NCBI GenBank assembly: GCA_951804985.1
Contig: OX638132.1
Location: 22,325,989 to 22,389,988, forward strand
Direction of reading: 5' to 3'
Length of the DNA stretch: 64,000 nt
Origin: Dryomyza anilis
Taxonomy: Eukaryota; Arthropoda; Insecta; Diptera; Dryomyzidae
In this document: piece after piece, positions 1-11,176 of the stretch
Layout of the letters: every line of letters starts with the position of its first letter
Numbering within the stretch: position 1 is the first letter of the stretch
The notes under the pieces: generated by a model
The model's database searches: none
What the model was told of the DNA's origin: nothing
The model's input: only the letters and a program-made list of their open reading frames with translations
Translations under genes and position numbers: made by a program

Positions 1-56
1 CTCAAAAAAATTAGAGACAGTGTGTTTAGTAAATGCATATTACTGACATAACTTAG

Positions 57-471
57 TCAAGAAAATTGGTTATTAAGTATAATCTGTTAAAAAATTAATA
101 ACAAATTTTAAGTCAAGTTTCAAAAAATTTAATTACCTTTCCAATGATATATCACATTTTCGAACCCCATGATTTTTTCCTTGTTTAAAACGTACGTAAA
201 GTTGAAATTTACAAAAATATATATTCAAATTTTTACTTTGCCATTGAATTTCACAAAATTTCGTTATCGATTAATTACAATTTTGAGAAAATCAATGACA
301 AAGTTAAAATTTGTAAAAGTCAACTTTACCTACATTTTAAAAAAGGAAGAAACCATGCGATTCAAAGATGTGATATACCATTGGAAAGATAATTTAATTT
401 TCTAAAACTTGACTTAAAAATGTGTCATTAATTTGTGAACAGATTATACTTTATAACAAATTTTCTTGACT
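57..471. repeat. Palindromic MITE-like element
   Basis: The two ends are inverted copies of one another. The left arm begins GTCAAGAAAATTGG and the right arm ends with its near complement TTTTCTTGAC, and pairing continues inward through the sequences around 90-140 and 390-440 with a centre near 250. It has no coding capacity: the 78-residue open frame inside is a by-product of the repeat. The structure suits a non-autonomous DNA transposon. No target duplication was established. Confidence 0.6.
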
Positions 472-2446
472 AGTATCGCAAACCTGTATCGCAAGCAGTG
501 TGCAAAATAGGGCATAATTTTATTTTAAATTTTCTTATTTTTATGAGTCACAGAATAATTCCCTGAATTATTGACATCGAAGAACCAAACTTCCTGAATA
601 AAATAGATCGTTTTGGAAATATGAATTTTAACAATTTTTACAATTTTTTTTTTATTTAATAAAAAAATATTTCAAATTAATGAAGAAAGGTTTTGAATGA
701 TTTTATTTGGTTACCATAAACGATTTATGTTGAAACGATTCTAAGTATTTAAATGGAATGTTTTAATAGTTATTAGTTTTTGTTCTGACTGAACGTAATG
801 TTAATAATTAAATGATTGTGTAATCAAATTCAAATTACATAATTGCCACATGAATTATGCATTTTTATAAACCCAAAAATGTGTTAAGTAAAACATTGAA
901 AAATTTGGTCAATGCCTCTTTCTGTTTCTTATATCACAAACAACATATCGTAAAATGCATTCATTGACCCTTGTACAATTTATTGTAGGTACCAACTTAG
1001 AGATAACCAAAACTAGATCCAATCAAAAGAAAACGAAAAGTCAACGTAGTCATTGACCTCGACTTAATCGACATTTTTGTCATTTATTAGTTTTATTCAA
1101 GTTTTTTTTATTCATTTATTTATTGCACTGCATAGCTTTTAAAGGTTTAAAATTTATACTTTATGAGAGTATTTTCTAAAATAATTCTATTGGATAAATG
1201 CGAATTAAATGTGCAACATGCAAATAAAGTTTTAAAAAATTGTAATTTTCTGTTTGCAAACACGAAAATACATTATTTAAGTATGTTTAAACTAATTAAA
1301 ATATTAGTCAATGCATGTTCAATTATCGCATTAATATGTAAATAAATATTGTGTTTATAATTCACAAATAAAATTAACTTTTTACCCACATTAAATATTT
1401 AGTTATGTAAAATGGGGAAAATGTATTTGTAAAACGCTTTAAAATACTATTGTGTTTTATTCATTTCCAGTTGAAAAAATTTAAATCTCATGTTAAAATT
1501 GTGAAGTGCCAACTTGTCTTTTTAAAGTTGTCGAAAATTCTAATATTGTTGTTTTTGTAGAAATATTACTTATACTTAATGAAAATTTAATTTTTACTTA
1601 AGTTGTGAATTTTAAATTTAAAATAAAAAAATATATATAAATGAGATATAGAAATTAATCTCATTTATATCCTTTAATAACGTGTGACTACGATTCGTTT
1701 CCAGCCCCCTTCTTCTAAAATTGGTATAACGTATTTCAAACGTTAAAAATAAAATATTTAATATAATAGTATGGAGCAACATCTATGAAGAATCCAGCCC
1801 GAACCTGTCTCACCATTTGAGCTGTGTAATTTAATTCCGGGTCTGAACGGCATACAGAAAAATAATGTCTATTTGTATACCCTATACCAAAATGAAATGA
1901 TGTCCGTCCGAGTCATTGCCTGTCTGTTAAAACAACAGGAAAACTTAAAGATATAGATAAAAGAAACTCTGAAATGTGATTATGAGAGCTCGCTTTATAC
2001 GGATTATCATATTCAATTTTTAAATATATTATGAGATTTTTTTTTGTAAAATTCAATATATTTGAATTAATCCAATTAAATCCATATTTTTGATGAAAAT
2101 TGATTCATATGTCCCAATTTCGACAAATTTTCACTAAAATTTTGACATTTCAAACATATTTGGAGTGGAATGGATAAAATCAAACAATCTTACTGTAGGA
2201 AATTATACCTGGATATCACTACAGGAGACAAGAGATTGTGATTTGTAGCAAATTAGGTTGGGTGTAAAGCAAAAACAAGGCCAAAGTGACCTGTGCATTC
2301 CCATTATACCAAAGAGTTTTGAAGTATTAATGGCGTTCATTTGTTTTTTGTAATTAACTGAAACACATAATGGTTCAGTATAAGACATTTGAGTACATTC
2401 GAAAAATACGATTCAATCAACATCAGGTTGAAATATAACCTTATTC
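472..2446. other. AT-rich noncoding stretch, nothing recognised
   Basis: About 2 kb of AT-rich sequence without a convincing open frame, RNA gene or ordered repeat. A short hairpin occurs near 1,630-1,670 (ATAAATGAG facing CTCATTTAT). No function is proposed. Confidence 0.6.
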
Positions 2447-2549
2447 CCGATTTCTATTGTATCTTCTATAAAAAACACCTAGGCATGTATTTTTCCAGAA
2501 AATTGTTATTTTTATATGAATTTTAATAGAAGATACAATGTAAATCGGG
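2447..2549. repeat. Short hairpin MITE
   Basis: A roughly 103-bp unit whose ends are about 24-bp inverted repeats: it starts CCCGATTTCTATTGTATC and ends with the near complement ending AAATCGGG. The loop is AT-rich. The size and terminal inverted repeats fit a miniature inverted-repeat element. Confidence 0.55.
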
Positions 2550-2649
2550 CATTAGAAAAAACTATTTTGTTTGAAAAATAATTTTTTTTCAGTAATATTT
2601 ATTTTTTTCACAGAAAATTTGGGTTAAATAATAAAAATAAAACAAATTT

Positions 2650-2722
2650 TATATCCATATTTCAAGTTTTTGATCCATATTTTAAGTTTTTTTGATCCAT
2701 ATTTTAAGTTTTTTGAACCATA
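2650..2722. repeat. Three-copy 23-25 bp tandem repeat
   Basis: Three consecutive degenerate units built on GATCCATATTTTAAGTTTTT. A simple local tandem expansion in noncoding sequence. Confidence 0.6.
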
Positions 2723-3086
2723 GTTGTCTCGTTTTTTAGTTCATAATCCATACAAATTTTCTTTGTTTTTCATCCATATAATTGTTACTTATATACAACA
2801 TCTACGTGTGAATTTACCAACTTTTGAACTTTTTTGTGAAAACCCTTGTAAAATCTCTACTTCATGATCAAATATAAAAAATATATTTTTTTCGCGAATC
2901 AATTGGCCACTGTCTACGGACCAGTGTTGCAACTTTCTGTGTAAATCCACAAAAAGGAGCATTTTTGATCTCCTTGTGTATTTTTTGTTTAATTTTATTT
3001 TTGTGTAATTTAGAATCAAATAAAATAGTTGATATTTCAGTATTATACTATAAATTTGCTTCATTGATTTACACATTCCTATTTAA

Positions 3087-3875
3087 GGGCCGTTTTCACA
3101 ATATGTACACCCGAAAAAAATTCCCTCAAATCCCATTAAAATTGGTCAATAGGACAATTATTGATTTAATAGTATACAAAAAATAAATCTTCTCATATAA
3201 ACTCAATGGCAATGTCATGGTATTTTCTAGTATTCAATGGTATTTTCCGATTAAAATAATAATTTATCCTATTGACTACTTTTAATAGTAAAAAACTATT
3301 ATTTATATAGTATTTTTTCTGGGTGTAGTTAAATATTAACTTCCACTTTAACCGACAGTTTGCGCAAAATTCGTTTTCACAATCATTTGTTATATCTGTT
3401 TGTCATTTAAATTGTCTTTAACCGGCAGATACTCTAACCGATAGAACATGTTTCCGTTATATTTATGACCGACAGATTTTGACAATCCATTGAAAAAATT
3501 ATGCTGCAATTTGTACATAAAATTATTCCCGAAATACCAAAATGCAATGTCGCAAAATATCATAAGGTAAATGGCAATAGAAATATTAGCAATACGGTCT
3601 ATTGCGATTGCAAATCTGTCGTCGCAATATCCAAATATGACGACAAACAAATTCACAATTTCATGAAATTTAAAATTTTAAATTTGAATTAATTTATTTA
3701 TGTCAATTCGTTGCCTAATATGACAGAAAATCTATTACAATATCGTTCTAACTGGAAGTTAAATAATTTGTGTTGGTGAAAACGAAAATATTTAACGGAA
3801 AATTCAGAAAGTTAGGCTAACTGCCAGTTAACAAACCTACAGATAAATTTTAACCGAACATTGTGAAAAGGGTCC
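3087..3875. mobile_element. Non-autonomous inverted-repeat element, host of a nested MITE
   Basis: The left end reads GGGCCGTTTTCACAAT and the right end ATTGTGAAAAGGGTCC, imperfect inverted complements. The interior has recurring TTAACCG and AACTGGAAGTTAA words on both strands, as in a decayed palindromic element. A second element with different ends occupies 3106-3327, just inside the left end. No transposase is visible. Confidence 0.5.
3106..3327. mobile_element. MITE with TACACCC-AGAAAAAA ends, short form (222 bp)
   Basis: Starts TACACCCGAAAAAAAT and ends TTTTTTCTGGGTGTA. The interior (for example AAACTCAATGGCAATGTCATG) is nearly identical to the flanks of the copy at 23037-23584, so this is a dispersed family. 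It is inserted in the element at 3087-3875. Confidence 0.75.
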
Positions 3876-3949
3876 TAAGTCAAACAAAAATATTTACGAT
3901 CGCACTTAGGAGCTACATTCTTCAAGAAAAATTTAAAGAGTTTCACTTT

Positions 3950-4570
3950 TCGCCAATGTAAAAGGAGTAGATTTGAATATTTTGGGGAGTAGAAATGAGT
4001 AAACGGGAGTAGAAAAATGGAGTAGATTTTATGTAGACAGTTAAAAACAGAAGTAAATATTAAGCAAAGGGATTAGAAATATGCATTATCGTATTAGATT
4101 TCAAATAAATTAATAGATATGTTACTTTTTAACATTTTTATTCATTCCTGATTTTATGGATTTTCTATAATACTGATGTGTACAGGGTGGTATGTTCTAG
4201 AGTTGGGGTGTTTCTGGAACACCCAATGAAATACATGGTGTTTTCAAAATTAAATTTTTAAAAGTTAATATAAACGTTTATTTAATTATAACTTCTACAA
4301 TTTAAAGACCATGGCAAAATATTACATTTATTTTACAGATAATCGATTATAGGAAAATTATAATATTGACAATTTATTGTGGGGTGCAAGAAATTGTTCT
4401 CATCAAATTAAAAAAAAATTGCAATTTTTGCAAAGGGAGTAGATTTTATTAAAATGGAGTAGAAAATTATGAGAAAAAAGTAGAAAATACTATTACCGGA
4501 GTAGAAGAATAGATTTTAAAAATACAAATGAAATGGAGCAGATGTACTCCGATCGGAGTAGAACCGGTTT
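3950..4570. repeat. Degenerate GGAGTAGA-rich tract
   Basis: The words GGAGTAGA, AGTAGATTTT and AGTAGAAA recur many times at 3965-4040 and again at 4436-4565, separated by ordinary AT-rich DNA. The arrangement looks like two decayed stretches of one short-period repeat. No coding frame. Confidence 0.45.
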
Positions 4571-7000
4571 CAAGATAGAATTTCTAGATAGAAAATAAAT
4601 CAATTTTTTAAATTCAAAAAAAATTATAAATTTGTGACAAATTTATAATATTTTGCATATAGTTTTTGCCCAAAAAAACATGGACTTTCTAAAAAAAAAA
4701 GAATTTCATTCTTACAATAGAATATTATAGAATAGAATGAAGTTATTATATTACTAAGTATTATATTTATTTAAAATTTATATAAAATGTCATACACAGC
4801 CACAAATATGTTATTATATATGTACTTTTTAGTATCATAAAAAATTGTTTAATTTTAATTCAAATTGTGCATTTCTTGAAAAATTTTGTGGATATTTAAA
4901 ATTTGTAGCTTAAAAACTGATTTGTCCATATAAGTATATACATAAATGTTTAATTTTTTTATATTTTTTTTTTTTTTTAGTATTCGTCGCAATAATTTGC
5001 AAATAAACTTCAATCGTTGCTGCATGAATGCATTTATAATTAATTCAGCTTAGCAGGGCTACGTGCTGATGTCTGTCCGTTCATCCATCCAACATTTATC
5101 TGCGGGTTTGCCGCACAATGAAATACAGAAGAGCTAAATTTAAAATTCACAAATTTATAGCGGGTACAGTGTAAAGTTTTTTTTTTCCTTCATATAGTTG
5201 TATTTCTCTATCTATTTAGGGGTCTGGGTCTGATGTTGGTGCTGCTGAATTTTGCATATCCGCAACTCGTTAATGTTACTGCAAAAATAGCGCCACAATA
5301 AAAATAGAAAAAAAAAACAAAAAAAAACTTCAACTAAAATGCGAACATTTCTACAAAATGAGGAAGCAACTCGAATTGTATCTGTCGGATAGAATTATTT
5401 CTATAATTAGCTGCAAATGTGCACAGTTTTTGTGCGCTAATGCAGACATTTGTAAATGTGCGATAGACGTATTTAAATTGTTTGGAAAAATGCAAACGTT
5501 TTAAATGGCATGAAAATTGTTGCTAGATACTTGTACATAGTATCTAGATACACAAATGATATGCTCATCATTAGCAATGAACGCGACTTATCAGCATAAT
5601 TAGCGATCAAAGGAAGGGCTTTAACGTTGACTCGCATAAATCCCGACTACAACTCATTATCTCTTAAGCACATATGTAACGCTTGCCGCAAGTGTATCTT
5701 ATAGATTGTTGACTCTTGACATGTTATAAGTACTATGAATGCCAGACATTCAATCAGGCATAAATTGTAATGAACCAGTAAATGCTCGAGACACATCTGC
5801 CAACAAATGTGTACTCGAACAAGAAGAAAAAAACCTTAAGTATCTGTTAGTTTTAGACACTGCACCACACACATGTGTATCTATGCGATACTTAATGTGA
5901 CTGCTACCATAGCATCATCATTATTAGAATAAATCAAAGTTTATCTTGTCGTGTGTCAATAAAATATCACAACATATTGTCACAGATACCGAAACTCAAA
6001 GAGACAGCCATACCAATATGTTGTAGATACCGTAGAACCATCGCATAGATACACAGATACTCATATAGTATGTAGGGCCACATGACTACCGGAAGTGCGA
6101 TGCTATTTTAGAGCCAGCTGTAGATAGCTACGCACATACGTTAGTCGTGATATGTATCTAATACTGTTTAGGCCACCAAAACATGCCATAAGCCCTGGTA
6201 ATTACGTGTGCTAACAAACGATCCTTTGCAGTTTAGGCGCATCATAAATCGTTTAATTTATTTATTCTATGATATGCCGAAAATTTCATATTTTGTTCAG
6301 CCACAAACGAGTGGCATACGGGAAGTATCTAGAAAATAAATAAGTTTTTAGTTATGCTACGATATAAGCATAAAATACTTGAAATTATTTAAAGGATTTT
6401 TGTTCGTATCATCAGAAATAATACACTTTATAATTAAATACATGGATGCAGTTGAACTCTATATGCTTGGCACGTCAACGCAAAGTTATCTTTTTTATAA
6501 TAATAATGTATTCATCAGGCTAATGGCCTAAACTGCTTTTCTATTTTGGCTTTTAGGTTGAACTGTCTGTCTGTGCATTCGTCCGTCCGTCTGTCTAGAC
6601 AATAGCCGTGCGTCCAACTCCTCAGACGTACACGTGCATCATCGTAGTTGTCGCCGCCGACATCATCACCAGCACTATCAACATCATCATCGTCGTCATC
6701 GCCATTCCGCCAGTCATGCACAGAAGGTAAAGCCATACCTTCCGTTTAATATTTCAGACAAGAAAGGCCACTATGTACCTATTTTCGGCATTGTACAAGC
6801 ATTTTTGGCCTTAAGTGCTGAGGTGTCGCATTGTGTACATATTTTATAATTTAACAGCAACGGATTTCAACGCTTTTAAAGGATTTGCAATTGCGCTGCC
6901 GGATGATGTCTAAAAGGAATTTTATGGAAAATTCTCTAAACAAACCATTGTTCTTTTTAATTCTTTTTGTTTATGCATTTAATGACTTGAAATTAAGCAA
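4571..7000. other. Mostly unique noncoding DNA with AGATAC words and a CAT/ATC tract
   Basis: No gene is supported. From about 5,000 to 6,400 the DNA is less repetitive and has many AGATAC/GTATCT words (for example around 5,525, 5,980-6,065 and 6,150). At 6,630-6,710 a CAT/ATC trinucleotide-rich tract creates Asp-rich and His-rich open frames on opposite strands, with no splice or codon evidence of coding. It may be regulatory or intronic to a gene outside the window; that is inference. Confidence 0.4.
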
Positions 7001-8352
7001 AAGTATTTTCTCATAAACTAGAAGATACTTAGTAAGTTCTAAATTTACATTGAATTGTATGCAAACAAGATATGGGCAAAAACAGAAATTTTTTAAAATC
7101 ATTGAAACTGACTTTAATTTAACAATAACTTCGTAGTTTTTCGATTTAATGATAATGATTAATAGATGTGGATCAAGTATACCTAAAATTAAAAGAATGC
7201 AAAATTTTAGGGTCAGAAAATTTTACCTCTATTTTTTATAGTAATTTAAAGTTAAAAATTTGAAAAAAAAAATGCATTGAAATACTCTAGGTTTTTTTGC
7301 TTCTGCTCCGTTTTGGTTCCAAGATCTTCAGTTTCGTATCAAACTTGCTGAGAAAGAAGTACTCGGTACACATGTGAGATCAGTTTAGTATATGTTTAAT
7401 TTGTATAGCATAATTTGATAGATTCATATATGGTGGTGCAAAATTGAAACCATTTTTTTCCCCCGTTTTCCAAATAATTGTGTTTTCGCCCCTCAATGAA
7501 ATTTTAATTTTAAAATATTAGTTGAAAGCTGTTATAAGTTTGCATCGTATGACCTATATCTCGTTAATGTGCCATCAAGATCAAAAGAGTACGATCACTG
7601 CAAATGTCGAAAAAATTAACATGAATTTGTTTAAAACAGCAGTTTTTCGCGTGGCACATTTCCATTATTATTTGAATTAGCCTAGTGTATTGCGTGAACT
7701 GAGTTTTTTTATTAAGTGCTATCACAAAATCAGTGGCGCATACAATTGAAATGCAAAAATTTTATGGACTTTTTGAGAATTGTGAAAAATTTTGATATTT
7801 TGTTTTTGTTAATTTTCATGGTAAATAATGTTTTTAAAGGGTTTTAAGCATCTACGTAGAATGGTTTTGATTCATATAATTGATTGCAAATCTATCTTAA
7901 GTCCTTTTATGGTGAAATCGCGACATTTTTGTCAATACATATTTCATTGAGGCACATACACAGTACTGCACGAAAAAGGTTAAAATATTCAACATTCGTA
8001 AGTTTGCTCAATGTTTTAACCAAAAAAGTGAGGCGCATTAAATTTTTTTTGAAAATTGTAGATTTTACGCACCTACTTAAATTTTCATATTTTCAAAAAC
8101 CATAACTATATAAAATGTTATTTCTATTAATTGGAATTGCTAAACCAATAGAGATATTAACATATTTCTTTTTATGCATTATTTTAAATTGTCTTAATAA
8201 TTTAAAATAAATTCAATCGTATGTGTCCTAAAAACAGCGAAAAAGTTTTAGTTAAAAAAAAATCCGCAAGTATTAGAAATTAATTATATATTTTAATTAT
8301 ATATTGGTAACTCTTCATACGTTTTATAAATATATGAATTTTTCCGAAATGC
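7001..8352. other. AT-rich noncoding stretch, nothing recognised
   Basis: Poly-A/T runs and scattered old repeat-like phrases. No coding sequence, RNA gene or clear element boundaries. Confidence 0.5.
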
Positions 8353-8717
8353 ATTACACGACAAGATTCAGCAACCTTTAAGGGTTAAGATGTGAAAATA
8401 TGGACAAGTTGGCAACTCTGGAAGTTCCTTTTTTGATCCGTTTTTCAAGGTGATATGTCATAATTTTGATAAATGAGTCACGTTTTTGCGGTTTTCACGA
8501 TAATTCACGAACGTGGTTTTTCACAGAGAAACCGATTACACGACAAGATTCAGCAACCTTTAAGGGTTAAAATGTGTAAATATGGATAAGTTGGCAACTC
8601 TGAAAGTTCCTTTTTTGATCCGTTTTTCAAGGTGATATGTCATAATTTTGATAAATGAGTCACGTTTGTGCGGTTTTCACGATAATTCACGAACGTGATT
8701 TTTCACAGAGAAACCGT
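8353..8717. repeat. Tandem duplication of a 182-bp segment
   Basis: Two abutting direct copies, each beginning ATTACACGACAAGATTCAGC and ending CACAGAGAAACCG (8353-8534 and 8535-8717). Only a few substitutions separate them, so the duplication is recent. Neither copy has an open frame. Confidence 0.85.
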
Positions 8718-9014
8718 GGTATTAAGATTTTTTTTTTAATATCCAACTTAAAACCGCCATAACTTTTGCGTCCCTTGCACGCGAACGGAATTCACATGCA
8801 TTATTAACAGAGTATATTAATATGCCATTAAACAAAAAAATTAATAATTTTTGTACCCAAATTCTAAAAAAATTCAATTTTGGCCATATTTCTTTTGGGC
8901 TTCCCGATCCAATACAACATATCTCAACTGCTTTCCATGTATTGTTTTAAATGATAGTGCACTCAAAATTTAAGGCTCTTTTTCAGGAACTTTTCTGTTT
9001 CTGAGCACTTCCCT

Positions 9015-9275
9015 ACTAGTAACCGACCAGTTCTCGTTGACAAGTATTACTGGTAGGATCAAGTCTTCAAATCCCTACCAATCAATTTTTGATTAGTTTT
9101 AAAGGCACGTAGTTTTACCTTACCAGTAAGCTACCAGTGTTTGACTAGTTTATTGGCGGAGATATATTCTTCAAACCCCTAACAGTAAGCGACAGGGTTT
9201 CGACTAGTTTTCACAGGCGAGTATGTACTCTTCAAATTCCTACGAGAAACTTAGCAGTATTTGAGCTGTCTAGTA
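9015..9275. repeat. Degenerate tandem repeat of about 77 bp
   Basis: About three units share the order ACTAGTTT, then GGCG-AG-TA, then TCTTCAAA-CCCTA, then an AGTAAGC-like word, with a spacing near 77 bp. The copies are much more diverged than those at 8353-8717. Noncoding. Confidence 0.45.
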
Positions 9276-10114
9276 AATTGTTGCTTGGGAATTAGCCCAT
9301 TTCTAAATAAATTGTATGGAAAAAATGAAATTTGTATTAAAAAAATAAAATTTGTATTAAAGAAATAAAAAAATATTTCAACTTTTTGCAATCTTCTGAG
9401 ATATTTGAGAAACAGTATCATTTGAGAAACGAGATTAAAAATATATATTTTTTGATAAATTTTATATGTAACAAATATTATTGTGTATATTTATTACTGG
9501 GTGTCTCTGGGGTTATTATATCGTTTGAAGACCCCTCCTAATTTTTTATGGGGAAGATTTTTGGTTAACACTTTATGGCTCCTTTTTCAACCAATTACAC
9601 TGTGCGACAAAATATTTGCATCCACTTAATGGAGAACAATTATCAGGAAAAACGATTTTCAGTATATTTTAACTTTTAACTTTTTTAATACGTATTATTA
9701 ATATATAAATAGTTTGATATGCAACTATATTACATAGTTTCAGCAATTTTATTAAGTATTAATAAGTTCATTTGCTTTCTAAATGTTTTGGAACTACTGG
9801 ATAAATTTTAATCACGTTACCTGGTTGGTACATTTGTTTAAAAGTTATTGCATTTTAATCATAAATCGTATTCAATAGCTTTAGACAACGGCGTATGCGT
9901 ACATTTTTCAGACTCGAAACATTATCGAGATATTGAGGATTCATTATATAAGTTATAATAAAAATATTACATTCTATGGATAAACATTAATCAATTTATA
10001 ATTGCGTTACATATATGAGATCAGTATCCATCCAAGACCATTTGTTCAAAATCATAGATTCATAGATTTCGGACAACTCCTTATAGTTTTTTCCGCCGTT
10101 TGTATCAAGCCGAA
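9276..10114. other. AT-rich noncoding stretch, nothing recognised
   Basis: No coding sequence or well-bounded repeat was recognised. Confidence 0.5.
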
Positions 10115-10245
10115 CCACTGTTCGGTTTCGGCATTTAACTGTAGGATCCACCAATTTCAGTACAAATATAACACGCACAGCTCAATTGATGAGAGAGCTC
10201 GGCCTAAGTTCTATACAGGACTGTAGCGTCAAACTATTATAATAT
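10115..10245 (+). mobile_element. 5'-truncated SINE (3' part)
   Basis: Matches the 3' half of the full SINE at 23119-23433: shared phrases are ACTGTAGGATCCACCA, GTACAAATATAACACGCACA, GAGAGAGCTCGGCC and GGACTGTAGCG, followed by CAAACTATTAT. The tRNA-like head is missing, as expected after 5' truncation during retrotransposition. Confidence 0.7.
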
Positions 10246-10323
10246 TATTATTTATTTAGAGTGTCAAAAGTGACAAAATGTTTATGTTAATGGGTACTAG
10301 GGCGGCATTATAGTATTTTACCT

Positions 10324-11176
10324 TACACTTAAAAGAAAATGTCCCATTAAGTACTTAATGGTGCGACCATTAATCTTATGATTCATGAATTAATAGTTTT
10401 TTTTTTTGATTAAAAAGTATTCTAATTAATTTGATATTATTCGAAAAATTCAGTACCATAAATCTAAATATTTCAACATTATTATTTTTAATAGAATAAA
10501 TACTATTGTTTTAATGGTTTCCTCCTATAATAATAAACGTGGCAATAGAAACATCAACATGAATATAAACTTGTTCGTTTTGTACGTCATTCTTCCTGTT
10601 TGCTCAAAATGGTTGCATGCATTTTTTGTAATAATCCACATTATTAATAGCGACATTGGTAAGGAATTAATGTATTCATTATATTTAACCGTTTTCTATT
10701 TATTACAGATAATAAATTATAAATCGAACTTCTTTCTGTTATGGAGACGGACTCTAAATGCAGACTCAAGTATTGGAAAGTGAACATTGAATGTGCTATA
10801 ACCTTTTGCAACGAGAAGTGTCCATTTGTGATTTTTTAAAAGTGATTTTTTAAAAGTGAATTTCAGTTTCTCATTTAATTAAAATAAATTATACAGTAAA
10901 TTAACTAAAATCCATTTTTTTTTAATAAATTATTAGGAAAATGTAATTCGACTATACTATAAAATTAATAAAAACTATCATAAAATATTTATAGGTTTTG
11001 GTTATTGTATTTAAAGGATCACATTATAAAATTTATGGTACAACAAAATATTGTATTTACAGTTCCAATATTACTGAATTAATGGGACGCATCCTATTGA
11101 ACAATTTTAATAGTATAAATTATTGTTTTTCATTTGAAATACTATTAATTTTCCATGTTTTTTTTTTCTGGGTGTA
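10324..11176. mobile_element. MITE family copy with TACAC...GTGTA ends, long form (853 bp)
   Basis: The left end is TACACTTAAAAGAAAATG and the right end TTTTTTCTGGGTGTA. It aligns along its length with 20210-21101: both share AGTACTTAATGG/AGTACTTTATGG, a TTAATGGTTTCCTCC block and AATGGGACGCATCC. The 89-residue and 84-residue frames inside are not kept in the second copy, so it is non-autonomous. Confidence 0.75.

Noticed and set aside
6515..6849. His-rich (plus) and Asp-rich (minus) frames of about 70 codons
   Set aside because: Both come from one CAT/ATC trinucleotide tract. No splice sites, family match or conserved extension.
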